Source of the DNA: UMGS1002 sp045586785
GTDB lineage: Bacteria > Bacillota > Clostridia > Oscillospirales > CAG-272
Direction of reading: 5' to 3'
DNA: 17,900 nucleotides
Assembly: GCA_045586785.1 (NCBI GenBank)
Contig: JAZNBA010000091.1
Span: 1-17,900 of the forward strand
The first letter of the stretch is position 1. The number at the start of each line of letters is the position of its first letter. Positions 6,879 to 14,247 of this stretch are shown here, in pieces. The notes under the pieces were generated by a model. The model saw nothing but the letters and a program-made list of their open reading frames with translations, was not told the origin of the DNA and ran no database searches. The translations under genes and the position numbers were made by a program.

Positions 6879-7483
6879 AGGGATTTTACGGTGTTGCTCA
6901 CAAACTGCTTGCACCTTGCGCCAGAGGAATTTTCAATATAAAAGTGATTGGGCTGGAAAATGAGCCGACTCAAGAACAGGGAGCGTACTTGGTTTGTGCA
7001 AATCACATGTCGGCATGGGATCCTATTTGGATATGTGCCGCACTTCGTTGTCAGCAACCGCATTTTATGGCTAAGGCAGAACTTTTTAAAATTCCATTGG
7101 TTGGATGGTTGATAAAACTACTTGGTGCATATCCTGTTAATCGTAATGGTGCGGATGTGTCGAGTGTGAAAAATACTATAAATCTAATGAAAAACGGAAA
7201 ATGTGTAGGAATGTTTCCGCAAGGTACTCGGCGTCCACAAAAAGATCCTGCGCAAACTCCTATTAAAAGTGGAGTCGGAATGATTTGTGTTCGCTCTCGG
7301 GTGCAGGTTTTGCCTGTTTTTATTCGTACTAAAGGATTTAAACCTACATGTTTTGGGCGTAAAACTATTATTATAGGAAAGCCAATTCCATATGAAATTA
7401 TTCAGAAGATGTACGACGATCGTGTTGAATACAGTAAAATATCCAAATATATATTCGATGAAATATGCAGTCTTGATAAATAA
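6875..7483 (+). CDS. plsC: 1-acyl-sn-glycerol-3-phosphate acyltransferase (PlsC family)
   Basis: Acylates lysophosphatidic acid to phosphatidic acid at the inner face of the membrane. Catalytic block I is NHMSAWDP with H44 and D49. Block III reads FPQGTR (114-119), where Q replaces the usual E of FPEGTR. VLPVFIRT (145-152) fits block IV. Length 202 is typical of the short PlsC type. There is a moderately hydrophobic stretch around 72-86 (IPLVGWLIKLLGAYP) but no clear N-terminal membrane helix. It starts inside the cmk stop (ATGA) and is surely co-translated. Function is well supported; the E-to-Q change could modify substrate preference. Confidence 0.94.
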   Translation: MKGFYGVAHKLLAPCARGIFNIKVIGLENEPTQEQGAYLVCANHMSAWDPIWICAALRCQQPHFMAKAELFKIPLVGWLIKLLGAYPVNRNGADVSSVKNTINLMKNGKCVGMFPQGTRRPQKDPAQTPIKSGVGMICVRSRVQVLPVFIRTKGFKPTCFGRKTIIIGKPIPYEIIQKMYDDRVEYSKISKYIFDEICSLDK

Positions 7484-7501
7484 GCATGAGATACAAAAAC
7501 G

Positions 7502-9541
7502 ATGAACAGATTTGTAAGAATTGCTAAATATTCGGGGTTTTGCTTCGGCGTTAAAAGAGCTGCTGATAATATTGAAAATATAATATTAAAGTTGCAAGCA
7601 GATGAACGTATATATACTCTTGGCAAATTAATACACAACGATACATATGTTCACGATTTAGAAAAACGCGGTGTTTCGGTTGTGTCAGAAAAACAGTTGC
7701 CAACTTTGATGGAGTCGGTATCCACGGACCATCCGGTGACACTTTTTATACGTGCACACGGGATTCCTAAAAGCACAGAGGTATTACTCCAAGAATATGT
7801 TGCCGTAACTCCCGGTTTTAAATATATTGATTGTACCTGCCCTTATGTAAAAAAAATACATAGAATAGCCCAGGAAAACTCCGGTGATGATATATGTTTT
7901 GTATTAATGGGAGCCCAATATCATCCTGAGGTTGTCGGGATTATGAGCTATGTGAGCGGTGAAGGACATGTTTTTTCTTCTGTTTACGATGTTGAACAAG
8001 CGTTAGAAAATGGCGAGTTGTGCAACTTGCACAAAAAAAGACTGGCAATTGCGGCTCAAACGACCTTCGATTTGGTGGAGTGGGAAAAAAGTCAAGAATT
8101 TTTCAAAAAACTATGTACAAATCCGTTAATTTTTGATACAATATGTAGTGTTACTGCCAAACGCCAAAGTGAAGCCGATAGATTATCTAAAGTTTGTGAT
8201 TTGATGATTACTATTGGCGGCAAAGAAAGTTCTAACACATCTAAACTGTTTGACATTTGCAGTAAGAATTGTCGGCGTTCTATACTTGTAGAGGATGCCA
8301 AAGAACTTCGGGACAAACTTCCCGAAATTAATAAGTTAACATCCCACACAAAAGTGGGAATAGTCGCCGGTGCATCAACTCCGGCTGACGTAATACAGGA
8401 GGTTTATAAAACAATGAGCGAAAACACTGAGATCAAAGCTGAAAACTTTGAAGAAATGCTCGAAGCATCACTGACAACTTTAAATACAGGAGACACCGTT
8501 ACCGGTACGATAACATCGGTAACTGACGCAGAGCTTCAGCTTGACCTCGGCGCTAAGGTTACCGGCGTCATTATGGCTGATCAGGCAACGGACGACCCGT
8601 CGGCAAAGCTGACAGCGCTGTTTAAGGTCGGCGATCAGATAGAAGCATTTGTTATCAGAGTAAGCGATGTTGAAGGATTTGCGACTCTCTCTAAGAGACG
8701 CGTAGATTCCGACAAAAACTGGCAGGCAGTAGTTGCTGCCAAAGACAGCCACGAAATACTCGAAGGTAAAGTAGTCGGCATAAACAAGGGCGGTGTGGAA
8801 GTAAGCGTAAATGCTAATCGTGTATTTATTCCCGCTTCTCAGACCGGAATTCCCAAGGATGGTGATATGTCCGTTCTTATGGGTACAACCGTTAAATTTC
8901 GTATTACCGAAGTAAGAGATCAGGGCAAGAAAGCTATCGGTTCCATTCGAGTTGTTCTCAGAGAAGAACGTAACGAGCGCGAAGCTGCTTTTTGGAGCAC
9001 TCTTGAGGTTGGTATGCAATTCACAGGCAAGATCAAGAGCATGACAAGCTATGGAGCATTTGTTGATCTGGGTGTTGCGGATGGAATGGTACATAATACC
9101 GAGCTTTCTTGGAAGCACATCAAGTCTCCCGCTGAAGTTGTATCTGTTGGCGATGAACTGACGGTGTATGTTAAGAGCTTTGATGCGGAGAAAAAGCGCA
9201 TTTCTCTTGGATATAAGACAGAGGCAAGTAATCCTTGGAACATCTTTATGTCCAATTATTCAGTAGATGATGTTGTTAATGCTAAAATAGTTAGTGTTAC
9301 TACATTTGGCGCATTTGCTGAAATCGTTGATGGTGTTGACGGACTTATTCACATATCGCAGCTTGCTGACACTAGAGTCGCTAAGCCCGAGGATGTAGTA
9401 AACGTTGGTGATATGGTTGATGTTAAAATCATTGCCATTGATGAAGAAAAGAAGAAGGTTAGTTTGTCCATTCGTGCTTTGACCGAAAAGGCAGAAGAAG
9501 AAAACCCTGCTGAAGAGGCAACCGAAGAAACTGCCGAATAA
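7502..9541 (+). CDS. ispH: Fused IspH (HMBPP reductase) and 30S ribosomal protein S1
   Basis: Residues 1-304 are IspH, the [4Fe-4S] enzyme that reduces HMBPP to IPP and DMAPP in the last step of the MEP pathway. Cluster cysteines are C14 (FCFGVKRA), C113 (TCPYV) and C215 (FDTICSVTAKRQ). H45, H86, the H141-P-E143 motif and GKESSNTSKL are also present. Residues 305-679 are S1 with four OB-fold S1 domains at about 328-398, 418-487, 501-570 and 588-659, then an acidic tail. Domains 3 and 4 are the most canonical (SYGAFVDLG, TFGAFAEIV...GLIHISQL). This fusion is known in Clostridia. The IspH part ends where free-standing IspH usually ends (GASTPADVIQEVYKT) and S1 begins with MSENTE, so the joint looks like a lost stop codon. 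The S1 half is richer in GC and AAG/CTC-type codons, as expected for high expression. No clear ribosome binding site precedes the ATG at 7502. Confidence 0.95.
   Translation: MNRFVRIAKYSGFCFGVKRAADNIENIILKLQADERIYTLGKLIHNDTYVHDLEKRGVSVVSEKQLPTLMESVSTDHPVTLFIRAHGIPKSTEVLLQEYVAVTPGFKYIDCTCPYVKKIHRIAQENSGDDICFVLMGAQYHPEVVGIMSYVSGEGHVFSSVYDVEQALENGELCNLHKKRLAIAAQTTFDLVEWEKSQEFFKKLCTNPLIFDTICSVTAKRQSEADRLSKVCDLMITIGGKESSNTSKLFDICSKNCRRSILVEDAKELRDKLPEINKLTSHTKVGIVAGASTPADVIQEVYKTMSENTEIKAENFEEMLEASLTTLNTGDTVTGTITSVTDAELQLDLGAKVTGVIMADQATDDPSAKLTALFKVGDQIEAFVIRVSDVEGFATLSKRRVDSDKNWQAVVAAKDSHEILEGKVVGINKGGVEVSVNANRVFIPASQTGIPKDGDMSVLMGTTVKFRITEVRDQGKKAIGSIRVVLREERNEREAAFWSTLEVGMQFTGKIKSMTSYGAFVDLGVADGMVHNTELSWKHIKSPAEVVSVGDELTVYVKSFDAEKKRISLGYKTEASNPWNIFMSNYSVDDVVNAKIVSVTTFGAFAEIVDGVDGLIHISQLADTRVAKPEDVVNVGDMVDVKIIAIDEEKKKVSLSIRALTEKAEEENPAEEATEETAE
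8307..8359 (+). promoter_or_regulatory. Two hairpins upstream of the internal S1 start
   Basis: Within the end of the ispH part are two perfect 6-bp stems. The first is TTCGGG (8307-8312) with CCCGAA (8321-8326), 8-base loop. The second is TCCCAC (8342-8347) with GTGGGA (8354-8359), 6-base loop. They lie 38-90 bases before an in-frame AGGAGG. They may form in the mRNA and affect translation at the S1 start, or be incidental to coding. The pairing is seen; function is conjecture. Confidence 0.35.
8397..8416 (+). promoter_or_regulatory. rpsA: Internal ribosome binding site and ATG at the IspH-S1 joint
   Basis: A full AGGAGG (8397-8402) lies 11 bases before an in-frame ATG (8414-8416), codon 305 of the fusion. 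The ATG is exactly where S1 (MSENTE...) begins. It is a much better initiation signal than the one before codon 1. It may permit separate translation of a 375-residue S1, or be a relic of the time when rpsA was a separate gene. The spacing is a little long. Confidence 0.6.
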
Positions 9542-9554
9542 ACAAAATATTTTT

Positions 9555-9584
9555 GAGCTGTTGGAAACAACAGCTCATTTTTTT
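9555..9584 (+). terminator. Rho-independent terminator of the cmk-ispH-rpsA operon
   Basis: Perfect 9-bp stem GAGCTGTTG (9555-9563) / CAACAGCTC (9568-9576), closed by a stable GAAA tetraloop and followed by seven T residues (9578-9584). It starts 13 bases after the stop codon. Confidence 0.95.
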
Positions 9585-9595
9585 GTTCTTTTATC

Positions 9596-9624
9596 TTGTA
9601 AATAATAAAATAATGTTGTATAAT
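9596..9624 (+). promoter_or_regulatory. Sigma-A promoter of the ywlG-uvrA operon
   Basis: -35 TTGTAA (9596-9601), 17-bp spacer, -10 TATAAT (9619-9624). It sits just after the operon terminator and 40 bases before the next start codon. Confidence 0.75.
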
Positions 9625-9664
9625 AATAAAGTATGTAATTTAAAATAAAAGGAGGAGTATTAAT

Positions 9665-10213
9665 TTGTTTGAGTTGGAATCGTTAAAAAAACAAGCGGAA
9701 GATGTTGCTCTTGAACTTATTGACATTTCTGGTATAAAATCGGGTGAAATTTTGGTGATAGGATGTTCTTCATCTGAAATCGTTGGCGGTCATATAGGCA
9801 AATCGTCATCATTGGAAGCCGCTAAAATAGTGTTTGACGCTATATATAATATAATTAAGAGCAAAGGAATATTTCTTGCAGTTCAGTGTTGTGAACATTT
9901 AAACAGAGCATTGATAATTGAGAAACAATGCGCTGAAAAATATGGTTATGATATAGTTAATGTTGTTCCATGGGCACATGCAGGAGGATCCTTTGCTACT
10001 ACGGCATATAAGTCTTTCGACGAACCTGTAGCGGTCGAACATATAAAGGCTCATGCAGGGATTGATATAGGCGACACCATTATAGGTATGCATTTGAAAG
10101 ATGTTGCAGTTCCCGTAAGATTGTCTACGAGGCAGATTGGATGTGCAAATATTGTGGCTGCCCGTACTCGACCCAAATATATTGGTGGCGAGCGTGCTCA
10201 TTATAATAATTAA
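9665..10213 (+). CDS. ywlG: UPF0340 / TIGR01440 (YwlG-like) conserved protein
   Basis: A conserved Firmicutes protein of about 180 residues without an established function. Recognised from VIGCSSSEIVGGHIGKSSS (31-49), LAVQCCEHLNRALIIE, VVPWAHAGGSFAT and the C-terminal IGMHLKDVAVPVR followed by ARTRPKYIGGERA. The first half reads as an alpha/beta fold with a small-residue loop after the first strand. It starts with TTG at 9665, selected because AGGAGG (9650-9655) is 9 bases upstream; no nearby ATG would keep the conserved N-terminus. It is first in an operon with an rRNA methyltransferase and uvrA; the neighbours give no firm hint to its role. Confidence 0.9.
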   Translation: MFELESLKKQAEDVALELIDISGIKSGEILVIGCSSSEIVGGHIGKSSSLEAAKIVFDAIYNIIKSKGIFLAVQCCEHLNRALIIEKQCAEKYGYDIVNVVPWAHAGGSFATTAYKSFDEPVAVEHIKAHAGIDIGDTIIGMHLKDVAVPVRLSTRQIGCANIVAARTRPKYIGGERAHYNN

Positions 10214-10233
10214 TTTTTTTATAGGTGATTAAA

Positions 10234-11367
10234 TTGATAGAATATGAACTGGTGGCTACATGTCTTTTTGGATTGGAAAAACTTTTAGGTGCTGAAATTG
10301 ATGCATTAGGTCTACCAAGAATAGAAACTATGGATGGACGTGTAGCATTTAAAGGGAATGCGGTAGATATAGCCAGAGCCAATATAAATTTAAGAACTGC
10401 AGAGCGTATATATATACGACTCGGAAGGTTTTCTGCCGTTACTTTTGACGAATTGTTTGAAGGGACAAGAAATCTTCCGTGGGAAAATTTTATATCTATA
10501 AAGGATAATTTTCCGGTAAAAGGACATTCAATCAAGAGTACGCTGTTTTCAATCCCAGACTGCCAAAAAATCGTTAAAAAAGCTATTGTAAGTCGCTTGT
10601 CTGATAAATACGGAGTAAGTTGGTTTGAAGAGTCGGGAGTTAAATATCAAGTAGAATTTTTTATTTTCAAAGATACAGCTTCTTTAATGATAGATACATC
10701 AGGTGTGGCGTTGCATAAACGTGGATATCGCCCAATTTCCGGACCTGCTCCCCTCAGAGAAACATTGGCTGCAGCGCTGGCAATGACCGCTCGTCCTAAA
10801 GAAGATGTGCTTTTGTGGGATCCTTTTTGCGGGTCTGGAACCATTTGCATTGAGGCGGCTATGATTATGTTAAAGCTAGCTCCGGGTTTAAATCGAGACT
10901 TTATTTCTGAAAATTTTAATTGCTTCGACGATAAAAATATGTGGAAAGAAGCCAGAGAAGAAGCTAATGATAATATTGATTTATCATCTCGCTATGAATC
11001 TTGGGGATCTGATATTGATAACGATGTATTACGGCTTGCTCGAATCAACGCCAAACGCGCTGGTGTGAATAAAAACATAAGATTTTTCTATGCAGATGCC
11101 AGGTCTATTAAAAAGCCCGATCGCCGCGGCAGTATTGTCTGTAATCCACCTTATGGAGAGCGTATGCTTGAGATCAATGATGCAGAAAAATTGTATCGTG
11201 ACATAGGAAAAAACTTCAAAAACTTTGGGTTGTGGCAAATATATATACTTACTGCCTCTGAAAATTTTGAGAAACTATATTCAAGGCGTGCGGACAAAAT
11301 AAGAAAACTCTACAATGGAATGATTCCTTGTAATTTGTATCAATATTTTAAGCCGATCGATAGGTAA
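10234..11367 (+). CDS. THUMP-domain class I SAM-dependent RNA methyltransferase (RlmL/YpsC-like)
   Basis: This is the Firmicutes counterpart of the N2-guanosine 23S rRNA methyltransferase domain of RlmL. After an N-terminal ferredoxin-like part (IEYELVATCLFGLEKLLGAE) and a THUMP RNA-binding region (about 45-155), the Rossmann methyltransferase shows the SAM loop DPFCGSGT (196-203), the acidic strand SDIDNDVL and the catalytic NPPYGER (304-310). Length is about 377. The start is taken as TTG 10234, because AGGTG (10223-10227) is 6 bases ahead and the conserved family start begins there; a GTG at 10225 has no ribosome binding site. It is 20 bases after ywlG and 5 bases before uvrA, so co-transcribed. 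The exact modified base is inferred from the family. Confidence 0.9.
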   Translation: MIEYELVATCLFGLEKLLGAEIDALGLPRIETMDGRVAFKGNAVDIARANINLRTAERIYIRLGRFSAVTFDELFEGTRNLPWENFISIKDNFPVKGHSIKSTLFSIPDCQKIVKKAIVSRLSDKYGVSWFEESGVKYQVEFFIFKDTASLMIDTSGVALHKRGYRPISGPAPLRETLAAALAMTARPKEDVLLWDPFCGSGTICIEAAMIMLKLAPGLNRDFISENFNCFDDKNMWKEAREEANDNIDLSSRYESWGSDIDNDVLRLARINAKRAGVNKNIRFFYADARSIKKPDRRGSIVCNPPYGERMLEINDAEKLYRDIGKNFKNFGLWQIYILTASENFEKLYSRRADKIRKLYNGMIPCNLYQYFKPIDR

Positions 11368-11372
11368 TAATT

Positions 11373-14201
11373 ATGTCTGATAAAATAATCATCAAAGGTG
11401 CTAGGGTTCACAATTTAAAAAATATTAACATTGATATTCCAAGAGATAAGTTTATTGTGATATCGGGCTTGTCTGGGTCGGGTAAATCTTCTCTTGCATT
11501 TGATACCTTATATGCTGAAGGACATCGTAGATTTGTCGAATCATTGTCATCGTATGCCCGAATGTTTTTAGGGCAGTTGGACAAACCGGATGTTGATTCG
11601 ATAGAGGGACTGTCTCCTTCAATTTCCATAGATCAAAAAACCACATCGCGAAATCCTCGCTCTACAGTTGGAACGGTTACAGAAATATATGATTATCTTC
11701 GCCTTTTATATGCAAGAATAGGAATACCTCACTGTCCTGTGTGCGGAAAAGAAATCAGAAGACAATCTATAGACCAAATAATTGATAAAATATTGGAACT
11801 CCCCCGAGGCGAACGTTTTTTGATACTTGCGCCTGTTGTCCGTGATAGAAAAGGAACACATGAAAAAATTTTTGCAGACGCCAAAAAAAGCGGTTATGTC
11901 AGAGTAAGGGTAGACGGAAGTATATATGAGCTTGATGAGAAAATTGAACTTGAAAAAAATAAAAAGCACAAAGTTGAGATAGTTGTCGACAGACTTGTTA
12001 TGCGAGATGATATTCGTGCTCGCTTAGGGGATTCTGTTGAAACTGCGCTATCGCTTGCAGATGGACATTTAATAATCGTTACTGTTCCTAAAGATGGCGA
12101 TTCTCATGAAATAGAATTTTCTCAAAATTATGCTTGTGAGGAGCATAATATTTCTTTTGGTGAATTAGAGCCGCGAATGTTTTCCTTTAATAATCCAATT
12201 GGAGCATGTTCTCATTGTTCCGGTATAGGAGATATGAGACGAATTTCTATAGATAAAATTTTGCCTGATAAATCTTTGCCATTGAACAAGGGGGCTATTG
12301 CGGTAAATGGCTTTAAATCACTTGAAGAAGAAAGCTGGAACGGACCGCTTTTTTCTGCTGTTGGTGATTATATTGGGTTTGATTTAGAAACTCCTATAGA
12401 GAATTTTTCTGAAGAAGCATATAACGCATTGATTTATGGTACCGGTGATAAAAAATATCATATAGTACGTTTCTTTGGTGGAAACAAGCATATTCAAGAG
12501 GTGAAATTTGAGGGTATAATTAAAATGATTGAAAATCGCTTGGCGATGGGTGGAGCCGGAGATTATTACGAACAGTTTGTCGAAGAAGCTCCGTGTCCGG
12601 TTTGTCACGGCAGGCGTCTTAATGATACTATTTTGTCCATAACGGTAGGAGGACTTAATATACACGAATTATGCTCGCTGTCTATCAGTACTGCATTGGA
12701 TTTTATAACTTCTTTAAATATAAGTGGTAACGAAGAACTTATCGCTCGTGAAATATTAAAAGAAATAAAAGCGCGACTCGGTTTTCTCAAAAGTGTAGGA
12801 CTCAACTATTTAACTTTGTCTCGCAAGGCCGGAACATTGTCGGGCGGTGAGGCACAGCGCATACGACTTGCTACTCAGATAGGATCTTCGTTGGTTGGTG
12901 TTATGTATATTTTGGATGAACCGAGTATAGGTTTACATCAACGTGATAATAGCAAGCTTATAGCCACTTTAAAACGATTACGAGAGTTGGGCAACACAGT
13001 AATTGTTGTGGAACATGATGAAGAAACTATGGAATCCGCTGACTATATCATAGATATAGGTCCTGGTGCGGGTATACACGGTGGTAATGTTATTGCAGCA
13101 GGAACTCCTGAAGAAGTGATGAAAAATGAGAACTCTATTACCGGTTCGTATCTTTCGGGACGCAATTTTATTGCAACCCCAAGTGTAAGGCGAGCCGGTA
13201 ACGGAAAAATTTTGCGTGTTGTTGGTGCATCACAAAATAATCTAAAAAATATTGATGTTGAGATTCCGCTTGGAAAGTTTGTATGCGTTACAGGTGTCTC
13301 AGGGTCAGGAAAATCTTCTTTGGTTAACGGAATAATATATCCGGCACTTGCCTCAAGGCTCAACCGTGCATATACTACTGAGGGGAAATATGAGCGTATT
13401 GAGGGTATTGATAATTTGGATAAGATAATTTGCATTGATCAAAGCCCGATTGGAAGAAATCCTCGCTCCAATCCTGCCACATATACAGGATTATTTGCCG
13501 AAATAAGAGAATTATTTGCTCAAACGCAAGATGCTAAAGCTCGAGGATACAACGCCGGCCGATTCTCTTTCAATGTAAAAGGTGGTAGGTGCGAGGCCTG
13601 CGAAGGTGACGGTGTAAAAAAAATAGAAATGCATTTTTTACCGGATGTATATGTTACTTGCGATGTTTGTCACGGTCATAGATATAACCGAGATACCTTG
13701 GATGTAAAATATAAAGGTAAAAATATTTCTGAGGTCCTGGATATGACTGTTGAAGAAGGTGTTGCGTTTTTTGCAAGTGTTCCTAAAATACAGAGGAAAT
13801 TACAAACTTTATACGACGTTGGCTTGGGATATATAAAAATTGGTCAGCCGGCTACTACATTATCCGGAGGCGAGGCTCAACGAGTCAAATTGGCCACCGA
13901 GCTATCGAGGCGGGGAACTGGTATGACAATGTATTTGTTGGATGAGCCTACAACAGGTTTGCATACCGACGATGTCAAGCGGTTGTTGGATATTTTAAAT
14001 CGCTTGGCTGATGCGGGGAATACTGTTTTGGTTATTGAACACAATCTGGATGTAATAAAATGCGCTGATCATATTATCGATCTTGGTCCAGAAGGCGGAG
14101 ACGGAGGCGGAACAATAGTTGCGCAAGGAACTCCGGAGGAAGTAGCGTTATGCAAAGAGTCCTTTACCGGCGAGTATTTGGTTCCAAAATTAAAAAAATA
14201 A
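11373..14201 (+). CDS. uvrA: Excinuclease ABC subunit A
   Basis: UvrA finds DNA lesions with UvrB in nucleotide excision repair. The 942 residues contain two ABC ATPase modules: Walker A GLSGSGKSS (32-40) and GVSGSGKSS in the second half, and signatures LSGGEAQRIRL and LSGGEAQRVKL with DEPSIGLHQRD and DEPTTGLHTDD. Zinc-binding pairs include CPVCGKE, CSHC, CPVCHG, CEACEGDG and CDVCHGHR. In the first zinc module the leading pair reads CEEH, so His replaces the usual second Cys; similar forms occur in other Clostridia. The ribosome binding site is modest (AGG 9 bases before ATG). uvrB is not in the window. The TAA stop lies inside the stem of a terminator shared with the convergent icd gene. Confidence 0.98.
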   Translation: MSDKIIIKGARVHNLKNINIDIPRDKFIVISGLSGSGKSSLAFDTLYAEGHRRFVESLSSYARMFLGQLDKPDVDSIEGLSPSISIDQKTTSRNPRSTVGTVTEIYDYLRLLYARIGIPHCPVCGKEIRRQSIDQIIDKILELPRGERFLILAPVVRDRKGTHEKIFADAKKSGYVRVRVDGSIYELDEKIELEKNKKHKVEIVVDRLVMRDDIRARLGDSVETALSLADGHLIIVTVPKDGDSHEIEFSQNYACEEHNISFGELEPRMFSFNNPIGACSHCSGIGDMRRISIDKILPDKSLPLNKGAIAVNGFKSLEEESWNGPLFSAVGDYIGFDLETPIENFSEEAYNALIYGTGDKKYHIVRFFGGNKHIQEVKFEGIIKMIENRLAMGGAGDYYEQFVEEAPCPVCHGRRLNDTILSITVGGLNIHELCSLSISTALDFITSLNISGNEELIAREILKEIKARLGFLKSVGLNYLTLSRKAGTLSGGEAQRIRLATQIGSSLVGVMYILDEPSIGLHQRDNSKLIATLKRLRELGNTVIVVEHDEETMESADYIIDIGPGAGIHGGNVIAAGTPEEVMKNENSITGSYLSGRNFIATPSVRRAGNGKILRVVGASQNNLKNIDVEIPLGKFVCVTGVSGSGKSSLVNGIIYPALASRLNRAYTTEGKYERIEGIDNLDKIICIDQSPIGRNPRSNPATYTGLFAEIRELFAQTQDAKARGYNAGRFSFNVKGGRCEACEGDGVKKIEMHFLPDVYVTCDVCHGHRYNRDTLDVKYKGKNISEVLDMTVEEGVAFFASVPKIQRKLQTLYDVGLGYIKIGQPATTLSGGEAQRVKLATELSRRGTGMTMYLLDEPTTGLHTDDVKRLLDILNRLADAGNTVLVIEHNLDVIKCADHIIDLGPEGGDGGGTIVAQGTPEEVALCKESFTGEYLVPKLKK

Positions 14202-14247
14202 TATAAAAACTCACGAATATTTCTATATTCGTGAGTTTTTATATTAT
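14198..14247. terminator. Bidirectional terminator shared by uvrA and icd
   Basis: A perfect 23-bp inverted repeat (14198-14220 and 14225-14247) with a four-base loop TTCT. The stem core ACTCACGAATAT is flanked by A5 and T5 runs, so both strands give a stem followed by U residues. The stop codons of both genes (uvrA 14199-14201, icd 14246-14244) lie in the two arms at mirrored positions. Confidence 0.95.

Noticed and set aside
6476..7063. 195-codon open frame on the minus strand opposite cmk and plsC
   Set aside because: It lies across two certain genes and shows low-complexity composition and no family motif.
8480..9118. 212-codon open frame on the minus strand opposite the S1 part
   Set aside because: It is antisense to well-conserved S1 domains, has no recognisable protein pattern and no supporting ribosome binding site or promoter; it is a by-product of codon bias.
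10225..10233. GTG as start of the RNA methyltransferase
   Set aside because: That GTG is part of the AGGTG ribosome binding site for the TTG at 10234, and no site precedes it.
12000..12200. His in place of Cys in the first UvrA zinc module as a defect
   Set aside because: Cys-X2-His pairs occur in other clostridial UvrA proteins, and His can bind zinc, so it is likely functional.
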